From positions 1 through 6,660 of the forward strand of contig JAISTL010000209.1 of the NCBI GenBank assembly GCA_031272615.1: 6,660 nt of DNA. Reading direction: 5' to 3'. Origin of the DNA: Methylobacteriaceae bacterium. Lineage in GTDB: Bacteria > Pseudomonadota > Alphaproteobacteria > Rhizobiales > Beijerinckiaceae. Position 1 is the first letter of the stretch. The number at the start of each line of letters is the position of its first letter. Shown here piece by piece: positions 1-6,442 of the stretch. The position numbers were made by a program, and so were the translations under genes. The notes beneath the pieces were generated by a model. The model was not told where the DNA came from, did not search any database, and saw nothing but the letters and a program-made list of their open reading frames with translations.

Positions 1-977
1 GCAATCAACAGGCCGAGGAACCCCAGCACATGACCGAAAGCAAGCAGCGCGAACATCAGCCACACCGGGTGCAAACCCGCCGATTTGCCGACAATCTTGG
101 GCGACAGGAAATACCCCTCGAAAAACTGTCCGGTGAAGAAAACCATCGCCGTCGCCATGACCATGGTCCAGTCCGGCCAGAACTGTGACAGCGCCACCGC
201 CAGGGCAAGAAACAGGCCGACGATGGAGCCGACATAGGGGATGAAGCTCAGGATTCCGGCCATCATGCCGATGAGAGCGCCGAAATTCAGGCCGACAACC
301 GTCAAGCCGACGGAATAATAGGCTCCCAGAATCAGGCACACCGCCGTCTGCCCGCGGATGCAACCGGCGACGGCGCGGTTGATGTCCCGGCACAAAACGC
401 GGATGGTATCCAGATGACGCCGGGGCAGCCAGTCATCCAGGGCGACTATCATATCCTCCCAGTCGATGAGCAGATAGAATGCCACGATGGGAGTGACGAT
501 GAACAGGGATACCAGAGAGATCAATGCCTGACCGCTCGACCACAGAGATTTGATGAACGTGCCGAACCAGGCGGACCCCTGGCTGACGATATCGTTGATG
601 GACGTTGCCATATCGGGCTGCGGCACATCGATATTCCATTCCGCCAGAAGCGGGCGCAGGGAATCATGCACCAGACTCTGCAGCCGCACCACATACTCCG
701 GCAGGGCCATGAGAAAACCGCCCATCTGGTGGGCAACCAGCGGCACGAAGATCATGGCGAACAGTATCAAAACGATACAGAACACGGCCATGATCAGCAG
801 AGACGCCCACAGGCGGTTCAAGCCGAAGGACTTCAGCTTGGACACCAGCGGATCGAGAAGATAGGAGAGGAACATGGCGGCGGCGAACGGGGTCAGCGCC
901 GACCCCAGCAGGTATGCCAACCCGAGGAAGACGACAAGGGCTCCAAGCCAGAACAGGATTTGCCGTTTTACGGACAT
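1..977 (-). CDS. PerM/AI-2E family transporter (permease), C-terminus cut by window edge
   Basis: Seen: translating the minus strand from the ATG at 977-975 gives 325 uninterrupted codons that run off base 1, beginning MSVKRQILFWLGALVVFLG. Hydrophobic helices lie near residues 7-25 and 58-80. A polar, probably extramembrane segment (about 80-150) follows, then several more helices. Near the C-terminus are GALIGMMAGILSFIPYVGSI and the stretch LSPKIVGKSAGLHPVWLMFA, which match the conserved C-terminal core of the PF01594 family. Known: members are about 350-370 residue inner-membrane proteins, including E. coli PerM and the AI-2 exporter TqsA; some act in small-molecule or ion efflux, and substrates are mostly unproven. 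Roughly 30 residues are missing here. The start is the only nearby in-frame start codon; its Shine-Dalgarno (GAG about 10 bases upstream) is weak. It is divergent from purM across an 815-bp gap. The substrate cannot be read from sequence, so the AI-2 name should not be taken literally. Confidence 0.9.
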   Translation of the reverse strand, partial: MSVKRQILFWLGALVVFLGLAYLLGSALTPFAAAMFLSYLLDPLVSKLKSFGLNRLWASLLIMAVFCIVLILFAMIFVPLVAHQMGGFLMALPEYVVRLQSLVHDSLRPLLAEWNIDVPQPDMATSINDIVSQGSAWFGTFIKSLWSSGQALISLVSLFIVTPIVAFYLLIDWEDMIVALDDWLPRRHLDTIRVLCRDINRAVAGCIRGQTAVCLILGAYYSVGLTVVGLNFGALIGMMAGILSFIPYVGSIVGLFLALAVALSQFWPDWTMVMATAMVFFTGQFFEGYFLSPKIVGKSAGLHPVWLMFALLAFGHVLGFLGLLI

Positions 978-1076
978 GAAGCGTTCACTCTGTTTTTGGC
1001 GTTCTCCACCCGTTTTCGGGAAAGGGCCGCCTTGCGCATTGCATCCCGGCGCCGGTCGCCCGCGCGGATTCCCCCG

Positions 1077-1106
1077 TCTATAGCGCAAATCACCCTGAAA
1101 GAGCAA
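1077..1106 (-). promoter_or_regulatory. possible sigma70-like promoter for the permease gene
   Basis: On the minus strand TTGCTC (1106-1101) is followed after 18 bases by TATAGA (1082-1077), placing a start near 1070 and a leader of about 93 bases before the permease ATG at 977. The -35 matches consensus at only three of six positions, so this is a weak call. The upstream sRNA-like unit ends at its own terminator (about 1197), so the permease would need a promoter in this interval. Confidence 0.3.
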
Positions 1107-1194
1107 TACAGCCCTTGGTACCACGAAAGCTGTTATTTTCGAGGATAACCTCAGCCGCCGACGGTTCAAGGGGTTGCCGCCCGGCGTGGGTTCC

Positions 1195-1237
1195 GGAAAA
1201 GAACCACCGGGCCGGCATACGTGCCGCCCGGTGGTTC
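1195..1237 (-). terminator. strong intrinsic terminator hairpin reading on the minus strand
   Basis: Bases 1201-1211 (GAACCACCGGG) are perfectly complementary to 1227-1237 (CCCGGTGGTTC). Inside that, 1213-1217 (CGGCA) pairs with 1222-1226 (TGCCG) around a TACG loop, with one bulged C at 1212. This makes 16 base pairs in total. On the minus strand the hairpin is followed at once by TTTTCC (1200-1195); on the plus strand it is followed by AAAAGC. It therefore looks like a Rho-independent terminator for minus-strand transcription. No protein gene lies upstream of it on that strand, which points to a non-coding transcript. Confidence 0.7.
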
Positions 1238-1283
1238 AAAAGCGGGCCTGTAGAAGGGAATTTGGAAATACTGCGCGGCCCGC
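1197..1283 (-). ncRNA. candidate small RNA, about 87 nt, two hairpins, unrecognised family
   Basis: Three independent signals line up on the minus strand. A promoter with TTGTTG (1318-1313), a 17-base spacer and TATAAA (1295-1290) predicts a start at G1283. That base is the first of the stem GCGGGCC (1283-1277), which pairs perfectly with GGCCCGC (1248-1242) and is followed by TTTT (1241-1238). A second, 16-bp hairpin (1237-1201) followed by TTTT ends the unit. The first hairpin carries a small inner stem (GTA 1271-1269 with TAC 1252-1250) around a pyrimidine-rich 16-base loop, UUUCCAAAUUCCCUUC. That loop could pair with purine-rich, Shine-Dalgarno-like sequences. No convincing ORF lies in this span. 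It does not look like 6S, SRP RNA, tmRNA or a tRNA. It could instead be the short leader of an unrecognised gene, or a relic. Its function and its existence as a transcript are inferences. Confidence 0.5.
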
Positions 1284-1289
1284 AAACCA

Positions 1290-1318
1290 TTTATACCACA
1301 ACGCCCTCTCAACAACAA
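1290..1318 (-). promoter_or_regulatory. sigma70-like promoter of the candidate sRNA
   Basis: The minus strand has TTGTTG (1318-1313), exactly 17 bases of spacer, then TATAAA (1295-1290, five of six to consensus). The predicted +1 is G1283, which coincides with the start of a perfect stem. No annotated protein gene begins shortly downstream on this strand; the next is the permease, about 300 bases away past a terminator. Confidence 0.5.
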
Positions 1319-1321
1319 CCC

Positions 1322-1340
1322 CCGGATTGTATCCATCCGG
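1322..1340. repeat. inverted repeat CCGGAT-N7-ATCCGG upstream of the sRNA promoter
   Basis: CCGGAT (1322-1327) and ATCCGG (1335-1340) form a perfect 6-bp dyad with a 7-base centre. It ends 3 bases short of the -35 box (1313-1318) of the candidate minus-strand promoter. This geometry fits a transcription-factor operator or activator site. A short hairpin in a transcript is the alternative. No regulator is identified. Confidence 0.4.
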
Positions 1341-1342
1341 AT

Positions 1343-1792
1343 CTGTCAAAGTGAGAGCGTTCCACCGTTACGATGAGTTCCCCAATGCGCCGCTTCCACC
1401 CGCATATCCGGGGCATCGAAACGCCACAAAATGGTCACCCTGGACGCGGATAGTCACGTCGCATCGAGGAACTGGAGCGGCAAAACCTGCAATTAGGTTT
1501 CACCGGTTCAGCCATCAACTATTTCATCTGACACCCTAAAATGGGATGCCGGAGCGCGGTTTCAAGCCGACTCCTTCCTAAAAACGACTATATTTTTCGT
1601 ATTCCAAATGTCACCCGCAGCAAATGCTTTGAAACATCAATGAGTTGACGCGGCTATCGCGTTTGGCGGAGCCTTTTCGTCCGACCACGGTTTTCCTCCG
1701 GGTTTTCCCACACCGAAACGCCGGATTCGCTTGCCTCGGCGTATAAAGGTCAATAGAAGCGGTTTCCGGGTCAACAGTGCCGGAGAACGCCC
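1343..1792. other. intergenic stretch upstream of purM, no gene seen
   Basis: About 450 bases without a credible gene; the short ORFs here have no recognisable product and look like random open frames. It contains a small perfect hairpin (AAACCT 1483-1488 with AGGTTT 1495-1500, 6-base loop) without a following T-run. An AT-rich patch lies around 1577-1600, and a TATAAA at 1742-1747 lacks a good -35 partner. The purM promoter must lie in here, but I cannot place it convincingly. No riboswitch or purine-operator sequence was recognised. Confidence 0.5.
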
Positions 1793-2866
1793 ATGTCCGA
1801 ACCGCGCGACGCTTCGCTTCCTCCCCTCTCCTACGCCGATGCCGGCGTCAACATCGATGCCGGCAACGCGCTGGTGACGCTCATCAAGCCTCTGGTCAAG
1901 GCGACCCGGCGTTCCGGAGCGGATTCGGAAATCGGCGGGTTCGGCGGCGTGTTTGACCTGAAAGCGGCAGGCTACGCCGACCCGGTGCTGATTGCCGCCA
2001 ATGACGGCGTCGGTACCAAAGTGAAAATCGCCATTGACGCCGGCATTCATGATACCGTCGGCATCGACCTGGTGGCCATGAGCGTCAACGACCTGGTGGT
2101 GCAGGGCGCCGAGCCGCTGTTTTTCCTTGATTACTTCGCCACCGGCAAGCTCGACCCGGCGAGGGGCGCGGAAATTGTCGGCGGCATCGCCAAAGGCTGC
2201 ATCGATGCGGGGTGCGCGCTCATCGGCGGCGAAACCGCCGAAATGCCGGGGGTCTATCACGATGATGATTATGATCTCGCCGGTTTTGCCGTCGGCGCGG
2301 TTGAACGGGGCGGGCTGCTGCCGCAGGGCGTGAAGGCGGGTGACGTGCTCATCGGGCTTGCCTCCTCCGGCGTGCATTCCAACGGTTTTTCCCTGGTGCG
2401 CAAAATTGTCGAACGCTCCGGCCTCGCTTATGACGCCCCGGCGCCGTTTTCCCCCGACATGAGCCTGGGACGGGCGCTTCTCACCCCGACGCGCATCTAT
2501 GTCAAACCCCTCCTCCACGCGTTGCGGACGGTCGGCGGCATCCATGCCCTCGCCCATATCACCGGCGGCGGTTTCGTCGAGAATATCCCCCGGGTGCTGC
2601 CGGCGTCCGTCGCGGCGCGGATGGATCTTGCCGCCGTTCCGGTTCCGCCGGTGTTTCGCTGGCTTGCTGAAACCGGCGGCGTGGCGGAAGCGGAGATGCT
2701 GCGCACCTTCAACTGCGGCATCGGCATGATCGCCGCCGTGGCGCGCGACAAGGCGGAGGATCTCCTTGAAGCCCTGCGCTCGCGGGGAGAAATGGCGTAT
2801 GTGGTCGGCGAAATCATCGAGGCCGCATCCCGTGACGTCGTTTTCTCCGGCACGCTGTTCGGGTGA
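1793..2866 (+). CDS. purM: phosphoribosylformylglycinamidine cyclo-ligase (AIR synthetase)
   Basis: Catalyses ATP-dependent ring closure of formylglycinamidine ribonucleotide (FGAM) to aminoimidazole ribonucleotide (AIR), a cytosolic step of de novo purine synthesis. Seen: 357 residues, slightly longer than E. coli PurM (345). Family landmarks occur in order: [13 protein letters not shown] (13-25), the glycine-rich GGFGG (48-52), DGVGTKVK (71-78), [25 protein letters not shown] (90-114, the long conserved core), GGETAEMPG (145-153), [14 protein letters not shown] and [16 protein letters not shown]. Both halves of the PurM/AIRS fold are present and no key segment is missing. The ATG start has GGAG about 8 bases upstream. 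The stop codon lies 5 bases before the purN ATG, so the two genes almost certainly share a transcript. The gene reads away from a divergent permease across a long gap that should hold its promoter. Confidence 0.97.
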   Translation: MSEPRDASLPPLSYADAGVNIDAGNALVTLIKPLVKATRRSGADSEIGGFGGVFDLKAAGYADPVLIAANDGVGTKVKIAIDAGIHDTVGIDLVAMSVNDLVVQGAEPLFFLDYFATGKLDPARGAEIVGGIAKGCIDAGCALIGGETAEMPGVYHDDDYDLAGFAVGAVERGGLLPQGVKAGDVLIGLASSGVHSNGFSLVRKIVERSGLAYDAPAPFSPDMSLGRALLTPTRIYVKPLLHALRTVGGIHALAHITGGGFVENIPRVLPASVAARMDLAAVPVPPVFRWLAETGGVAEAEMLRTFNCGIGMIAAVARDKAEDLLEALRSRGEMAYVVGEIIEAASRDVVFSGTLFG

Positions 2867-2871
2867 GGGCC

Positions 2872-3492
2872 ATGAGCGTGACACACCACACAAAAAAACG
2901 CACAGGAATTCTGATTTCCGGGCGCGGCACCAATATGAAGGCGCTGATTGAAGCGGCGGAGGCCCGCGATTATCCGGCGGAAATCGTCGTGGTCGTCTCC
3001 AACCGCGCCGATGCCGGCGGGTTGGACATCGCCCGCGGCAAGGGCGTGGCGACGGAAGTCGTGCCGTCCAAAGCATTTGCCGACCGGCTGGAGTTTGAGC
3101 GCGCGCTGGCGGACACCCTGCGGCCCCACGCGCTGGATCTCTTGTGTCTTGCCGGATTCATGCGGGTGCTGACCCCGTGGTTTGTCGAGCAGTGGCAGGG
3201 GCGGATGCTCAACATCCATCCGTCCCTGCTGCCGCTGTTTCCCGGCACCCACACCCACGAGCGCGTTCTGGAGGCCGGGTTGAAAACCCACGGCTGCACC
3301 GTGCACTTCGTCACGCCGCAGCTCGACGCCGGGCCCGTCATCGCCCAGGCAAGCATTGCCGTCGAACCCGGCGACACGCCGGAAACCCTGGCGGCGCGGC
3401 TTCTCACCTTCGAGAACCGCCTGTATCCCGAGGCTCTCGCCAAAGTCGCCAGCGGGGCGGTTCAATATCCGGGCCGGGCGGACTCATCCTGA
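2872..3492 (+). CDS. purN: phosphoribosylglycinamide formyltransferase (GART 1, 10-formyl-THF dependent)
   Basis: Transfers a formyl group from 10-formyltetrahydrofolate to glycinamide ribonucleotide (GAR), two steps before PurM in the pathway. Seen: 206 residues from the chosen start, near the usual size of about 210. The N-terminal ISGRGTNMKALIEA (15-28) is the phosphate-binding loop region. CLAGFMRVL (92-100) and NIHPSLLPLFPGTHTHERVL (114-133) follow, then HFVTPQLDAGPVI (145-157). Asn114, His116 and Asp152 occupy the positions of the E. coli catalytic triad (Asn106, His108, Asp144). Start choice: ATG 2872 has GAGG only 3 bases upstream. An in-frame GTG at 2863 overlaps the purM stop as GTGA but has no ribosome site, and GTG 2878 is also possible. 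Coupling to purM translation is likely. The gene ends 30 bases from the convergent lyase gene. Confidence 0.97.
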   Translation: MSVTHHTKKRTGILISGRGTNMKALIEAAEARDYPAEIVVVVSNRADAGGLDIARGKGVATEVVPSKAFADRLEFERALADTLRPHALDLLCLAGFMRVLTPWFVEQWQGRMLNIHPSLLPLFPGTHTHERVLEAGLKTHGCTVHFVTPQLDAGPVIAQASIAVEPGDTPETLAARLLTFENRLYPEALAKVASGAVQYPGRADSS

Positions 3493-3522
3493 GCGCCGGG
3501 GACGACCCGCCCGTGCCGCCGC

Positions 3523-4725
3523 TTAAACCGTGGACACCACCCTTGCCGCCGCCGACAGCGCCCGCTCGAGGTCGGCCAGCAGATCGTCGATGTCCTCGAT
3601 GCCGACGGACACACGGATCAGCGTGTCGGTGATGCCGATTTCCGCCCGCGCTTCGGCGTCAACGGAGGCGTGGGTCATCAGCGACGGCAGCTCGATGAGG
3701 GATTCCACCCCGCCGAGGCTTTCGGCGAGGGCGAAAATGTCCAGGTTTTCCAGGAACGCCTTGGATGTCGCCAGCGTGCCCTCGAGTTCAAAGGAGAGAA
3801 CACCGCCGAAGCCCGACGCCTGACGCTTTGCCAGTTCGTGCTGCGGGTGGCTTTCCAGTCCCGGATAATAGACACGCTTAACCAGCGGCTGCGCCTCCAG
3901 AAACCGCGCCACCGCCAGGGCGTTCTGCTGATGACGCTCCATGCGCAGCGCCAGGGTCTTCAGCCCGCGCAGCGTCAGGTAGCAGTCAAAGGGCGGGAGC
4001 ACCGCGCCGACGGCGTTCTGGTTGAAGGCCAGGCGCTGGTACAGGGCCTCGTCGTTGACGATGACGGCTCCGCCGAGAACATCGGAATGGCCGCCGATAT
4101 ATTTGGTCATGCTGTGAACGACAATATCGGCGCCGAGGTCCAGCGGGTTTTGGAAATACGGGGTGAGGAAGGTGTTGTCCACCACCAGCACCAGGCCGCG
4201 GCGTCGCGCCAGCTTTGCCGCGGCGGCAATGTCGCACAGCTTCATCAGCGGGTTGGACGGGCTTTCCAGCCATATCAGACGTGTCGCGGGAGTGATCGCC
4301 GCCTCCATCTCACCAACATCGGCGGCGCCGACATAACTGGCAGTGATGCCGTAGCCGTTGAACACCTGGGAAAACAGCCGGCGGGTGCCGCCGTAGAGAT
4401 CATCCAGGGCGATGATATGCCCGCCCGCCTTGACCAGAGACACCAGAACGGTGGTTTCCGCCGCCAATCCGGAGGAAAACGCCATGGCGTGGGCGCCGTT
4501 TTCCAGGGCGGCGAGCCTCGTTTCCAGGGCTTTGCGCGTCGGATTGAGGGAACGGGTGTATTCATAACCGCCGGTGGGCTGCTCGACAATTCTGCGGGCG
4601 AAGGTTGTGGACAGATGAATCGGCGCCACCACGTCGCCGCTGGCGCCTTCGCGGAAATCGGGTTCCTCTCCGGCACGAATGGCGCGGGTGGCGAACTTCA
4701 GGGTTTTGATGGAATCGTGTGTCAT
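3523..4725 (-). CDS. cystathionine gamma-lyase (PLP-dependent, Cys/Met metabolism family)
   Basis: Most likely cleaves cystathionine to cysteine, 2-oxobutyrate and ammonia, the second step of reverse transsulfuration. Seen: 400 residues, a full Cys/Met-metabolism PLP enzyme. YEYTRSLNPTR (54-64) gives the cofactor-phosphate Tyr and Arg of the neighbouring subunit. FSSGLAA (83-89) and DDLYGGT (108-114) supply the stacking Tyr111. VVDNTF (181-186) gives Asp183 for the pyridine nitrogen. SMTKYIGGHSDVLGG (205-219) carries the Schiff-base Lys208. LAESLGGVESLIELP resembles human cystathionine gamma-lyase, including the Glu335-Ser336 pair that I align with human Glu339-Ser340. Gly113 sits where methionine gamma-lyase has its reactive Cys. 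The start at 4725 has AGGA about 8 bases upstream; an in-frame GTG 33 bases further up lacks one. Cystathionine gamma-synthase is the main alternative, but the upstream cystathionine beta-synthase favours lyase. Confidence 0.88.
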   Translation of the reverse strand: MTHDSIKTLKFATRAIRAGEEPDFREGASGDVVAPIHLSTTFARRIVEQPTGGYEYTRSLNPTRKALETRLAALENGAHAMAFSSGLAAETTVLVSLVKAGGHIIALDDLYGGTRRLFSQVFNGYGITASYVGAADVGEMEAAITPATRLIWLESPSNPLMKLCDIAAAAKLARRRGLVLVVDNTFLTPYFQNPLDLGADIVVHSMTKYIGGHSDVLGGAVIVNDEALYQRLAFNQNAVGAVLPPFDCYLTLRGLKTLALRMERHQQNALAVARFLEAQPLVKRVYYPGLESHPQHELAKRQASGFGGVLSFELEGTLATSKAFLENLDIFALAESLGGVESLIELPSLMTHASVDAEARAEIGITDTLIRVSVGIEDIDDLLADLERALSAAARVVSTV

Positions 4726-4740
4726 TTTGAGATCCTGATG

Positions 4741-4773
4741 CGATCGGCGCGGCTTCACGCGCGGCCGTGATCG
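4741..4773. repeat. imperfect inverted repeat just upstream of the lyase gene
   Basis: CGATC (4741-4745) is complementary to GATCG (4769-4773). Inside it GGC and GCG on the left can pair with GCC (4764-4766) and CGC (4758-4760), leaving small bulges. It begins 16 bases before the lyase ATG on the minus strand. It could form an mRNA hairpin near the ribosome site. In sequence this GC-rich it may also be chance. Confidence 0.25.
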
Positions 4774-4803
4774 TATGTATCAATCGGGGAAAAGATGGGA
4801 GAA

Positions 4804-4858
4804 CCGCCGCCGGGAAACGGCGGACGCGCCGCTACCTACATCGACAGCCGATGCGGCG
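4804..4858 (-). terminator. pair of GC-rich hairpins between cbs and the lyase gene
   Basis: Two adjacent dyads lie in the 165-base gap. CATCG (4839-4843) pairs with CGATG (4849-4853) around a 5-base loop and is flanked by further complementary GC (CGCCGC 4827-4832 with GCGGCG 4853-4858). CCGCCG (4807-4812) pairs with CGGCGG (4818-4823) around GGAAA. On the minus strand the second hairpin is followed some 15 bases later by a TTTT, too far for a classic terminator. Possible roles are partial termination, an RNA processing or stability element setting the cbs-to-lyase ratio, or none. Confidence 0.3.
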
Positions 4859-4890
4859 GGCGCCAGACCAACAACTGAAATGAACCTGTG

Positions 4891-6285
4891 TCACGCCGCG
4901 GTTTCCCTGTACAATTTCGAGATCACGTCGATCTTCGTCACCAGGCCGAGAAACGCTCCGTTCTCGTCCTCGACGACGGCAACATACCCGTTGTCGAGGA
5001 TTTTCACAAGCGACTCCTGACTGTCGCGGCAGGAAATCGATACCAGCCCCACGGCCATCACCTCCCGCGCCCGGGTGGAAAACGGCATGTTTTTCCCGTA
5101 AACGGCGTGCAGCAAATCGGATTCGTCGATGATGCCGACGGGTTTTCCGGCGCCGTCCAGCACCGGCAACTGCGAGATGTCGTAGAGCTTCATCAGCCCG
5201 TAAACCTTGTCCAGCGTGTCATCCGGCCTGACGCTGACCACTGCGCCCTCCCCCGCCGGATGGGCGACGAAATCCCTGAGGTCGCCGAAGGCGGCGCGGT
5301 CCATCAGCCCCCTGTCCCGCATCCAGGTATCGTTGAACATTTTTGACAGGTACTTGGCTCCGCTGTCGCACACCAGTGTGACAACGCGCTTTTCCTCCGT
5401 CTGCTCCCGGCAGTAGCGCAGCGCCGCAGCCAGCAACGTCCCCGACGACGACCCGGCAAGGATTCCCTCGTTCTTCAGAAGGTCGCGCACGGCGGCGAAG
5501 CTCTCGGCGTCGGTTATGCTGTACGCCCGTTTGGTCATGGAGAAATCGGCAATGGCGGGGATGAAATCCTCGCCGATTCCCTCCACCAGCCAGGCGCCGG
5601 CGTCGGTACGAAGCCGCCCGGTGTTGACATAGTCCGCCAGAACGGACCCCACCGGGTCGGCAAGGATGAACCCGGTGTGCGGCGAAACCTTCCTGAAGAA
5701 AGCGGTGAGACCGCTGATGGTGCCGGACGAACCGACTCCGGCGACAACGGCGTCGACACGGTGCTCCATCTGCCGCCAGATTTCCGGCCCGGTGCCGGTT
5801 TCATGGGCCAGGGGATTGGCGGGGTTTTCAAACTGGTTGACGAACCAGGCGCCGGTTTCGTCGGCGATTCTGCGGGCAAGGTCCTGATAGTAGTCCGGGT
5901 GCCCCTTGCCGACATCGGACCGCGTCATGATGATCTCGGCGCCCATGGCTCTGAGATGACTGATTTTTTCCCGGCTCATCTTGTCGGGGATAACAAGCTT
6001 GACGCGGTAGCCCTTCATGCGCGCCACCAGAGCCAGCCCCAGGCCGGTGTTGCCCGCCGTCGCCTCGATGAGGGCGCCACCCGGCTTGAGCACTCCCCTC
6101 GCCTCGGCGTCGGTTATCATCGAGAGGCCGATGCGGTCTTTGATCGAACCGCCCGGATTCTGGTTTTCAAGCTTGGCGAACAACCGGCATCGCCCCGTAT
6201 CCGTGCGCGTCAACTCCACCATCGGCGTATTGCCGATGGTTTCCAAAAGGGTTTGGACAGCGGCGGGCGGCGAGAAAACAGGCAT
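4891..6285 (-). CDS. cbs: cystathionine beta-synthase with C-terminal CBS-domain pair
   Basis: Condenses serine (or O-acetylserine) with homocysteine to give cystathionine, the entry step of reverse transsulfuration. Seen: 464 residues from the chosen start. The PLP fold (about 10-320) has NPGGSIKDR (43-51) with Schiff-base Lys49, TAGNTG (76-81) for substrate carboxylate, GVGSSGT (183-189) for cofactor phosphate, and GSSSGT (278-283). DPVGSVLAD (210-218), EGIGEDFIP (235-243) and DSGAKYLSKMFNDTW (307-321) are typical of cystathionine beta-synthase rather than plain cysteine synthase. Two CBS domains follow (about 345-395 and 405-460), which in relatives bind adenosyl ligands; whether SAM controls this one is unknown. 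There is no N-terminal haem-binding extension. The start at 6285 has GAGGG 8 bases upstream. In-frame starts at 6318 (ATG) and 6339 (GTG) lack ribosome sites. The lyase gene follows 165 bases downstream. A cysteine synthase with CBS domains is a less likely alternative. Confidence 0.92.
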   Translation of the reverse strand: MPVFSPPAAVQTLLETIGNTPMVELTRTDTGRCRLFAKLENQNPGGSIKDRIGLSMITDAEARGVLKPGGALIEATAGNTGLGLALVARMKGYRVKLVIPDKMSREKISHLRAMGAEIIMTRSDVGKGHPDYYQDLARRIADETGAWFVNQFENPANPLAHETGTGPEIWRQMEHRVDAVVAGVGSSGTISGLTAFFRKVSPHTGFILADPVGSVLADYVNTGRLRTDAGAWLVEGIGEDFIPAIADFSMTKRAYSITDAESFAAVRDLLKNEGILAGSSSGTLLAAALRYCREQTEEKRVVTLVCDSGAKYLSKMFNDTWMRDRGLMDRAAFGDLRDFVAHPAGEGAVVSVRPDDTLDKVYGLMKLYDISQLPVLDGAGKPVGIIDESDLLHAVYGKNMPFSTRAREVMAVGLVSISCRDSQESLVKILDNGYVAVVEDENGAFLGLVTKIDVISKLYRETAA

Positions 6286-6393
6286 AAGATCGGCCCTCAA
6301 CCACGGGTTGAAACACATGTGCCCAAAGCGCTTTTTCACGGGCCGAAAACAGCACCCCTCCGCGGCGTTTTGCGTCGCCGGGACGGGTCGGGC
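6286..6393 (-). other. predicted 5' leader of the cbs transcript, about 108 nt
   Basis: From the predicted start (about 6393) to the ATG at 6285 the minus strand is GC-rich and can form short hairpins, for example GGCG and CGCC flanking ACGCAAAA. It ends in a good ribosome site, GAGGG 8 bases before the ATG. I looked for SAM-II, SAH and SAM-V riboswitch cores and recognised none. No separate leader peptide is supported: the open frame here is simply in phase with cbs. Confidence 0.35.
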
Positions 6394-6399
6394 CCGGTC

Positions 6400-6427
6400 T
6401 CTCTAACAAATTGCCGTTGCTTGTCAA
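6400..6427 (-). promoter_or_regulatory. sigma70-like promoter for the cbs-lyase unit
   Basis: The minus strand has a perfect TTGACA (6427-6422), a 16-base spacer and TAGAGA (6405-6400, three of six to consensus), predicting a start near 6393. It is the best -35 in the window in the correct position for cbs. The weak -10 suggests either an activated promoter or a modest constitutive one. A perfect 10-bp palindrome, CATCCGGATG, lies 5 bases upstream. Confidence 0.45.
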
Positions 6428-6432
6428 TACAT

Positions 6433-6442
6433 CATCCGGATG
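6433..6442. promoter_or_regulatory. palindrome CATCCGGATG upstream of the cbs promoter
   Basis: A perfect 10-base palindrome centred about 11 bases upstream of the -35 box. Its minus-strand core ATCCGGATG recurs upstream of the candidate sRNA promoter (1342-1334). It is a candidate regulator site, but chance or membership in the adjacent repeat-like sequence is equally possible. Confidence 0.25.

Noticed and set aside
978..1039. Upstream small ORF (ATG at 1039) overlapping the permease start
   Set aside because: A 23-residue basic peptide frame ends 11 bases inside the permease start, but it has no ribosome site and another overlapping short frame exists. There is no evidence it is translated.
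414..1148. 244-codon plus-strand open frame opposite the permease gene
   Set aside because: The minus strand encodes a clear PF01594 membrane protein; the opposite reading is polar and His/Gln-rich with no family features.
1140..1151. Short inverted repeat GAGG-ATAA-CCTC
   Set aside because: Only 4 bp of stem, no T-run and no alignment with a good promoter; it is expected by chance.
1540..1585. tRNA T-loop-like GGTTTCAAGCC
   Set aside because: No acceptor stem, anticodon arm or correct spacing could be built around it.
1637..3076. 479-codon open frame on the minus strand across purM and the start of purN
   Set aside because: It is antisense to two unmistakable pur genes. Its translation is rich in Arg, Gly, His and Pro with no domain, as expected of a shadow frame in GC-rich DNA.
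3493..3522. Bidirectional terminator between the convergent purN and lyase genes
   Set aside because: The 30-base gap contains at most a 4-bp stem and no T or A tract, so no terminator can be supported.
3670..4770. 366-codon plus-strand open frame opposite the lyase gene
   Set aside because: It mirrors the codon structure of the lyase gene, has Gln/Arg/His-rich low-complexity composition and shows no recognisable motif.
6286..6393. SAM or SAH riboswitch in the cbs leader
   Set aside because: None of the conserved core sequences I know for SAM-II, SAH or SAM-V classes could be found; only generic GC hairpins are visible.
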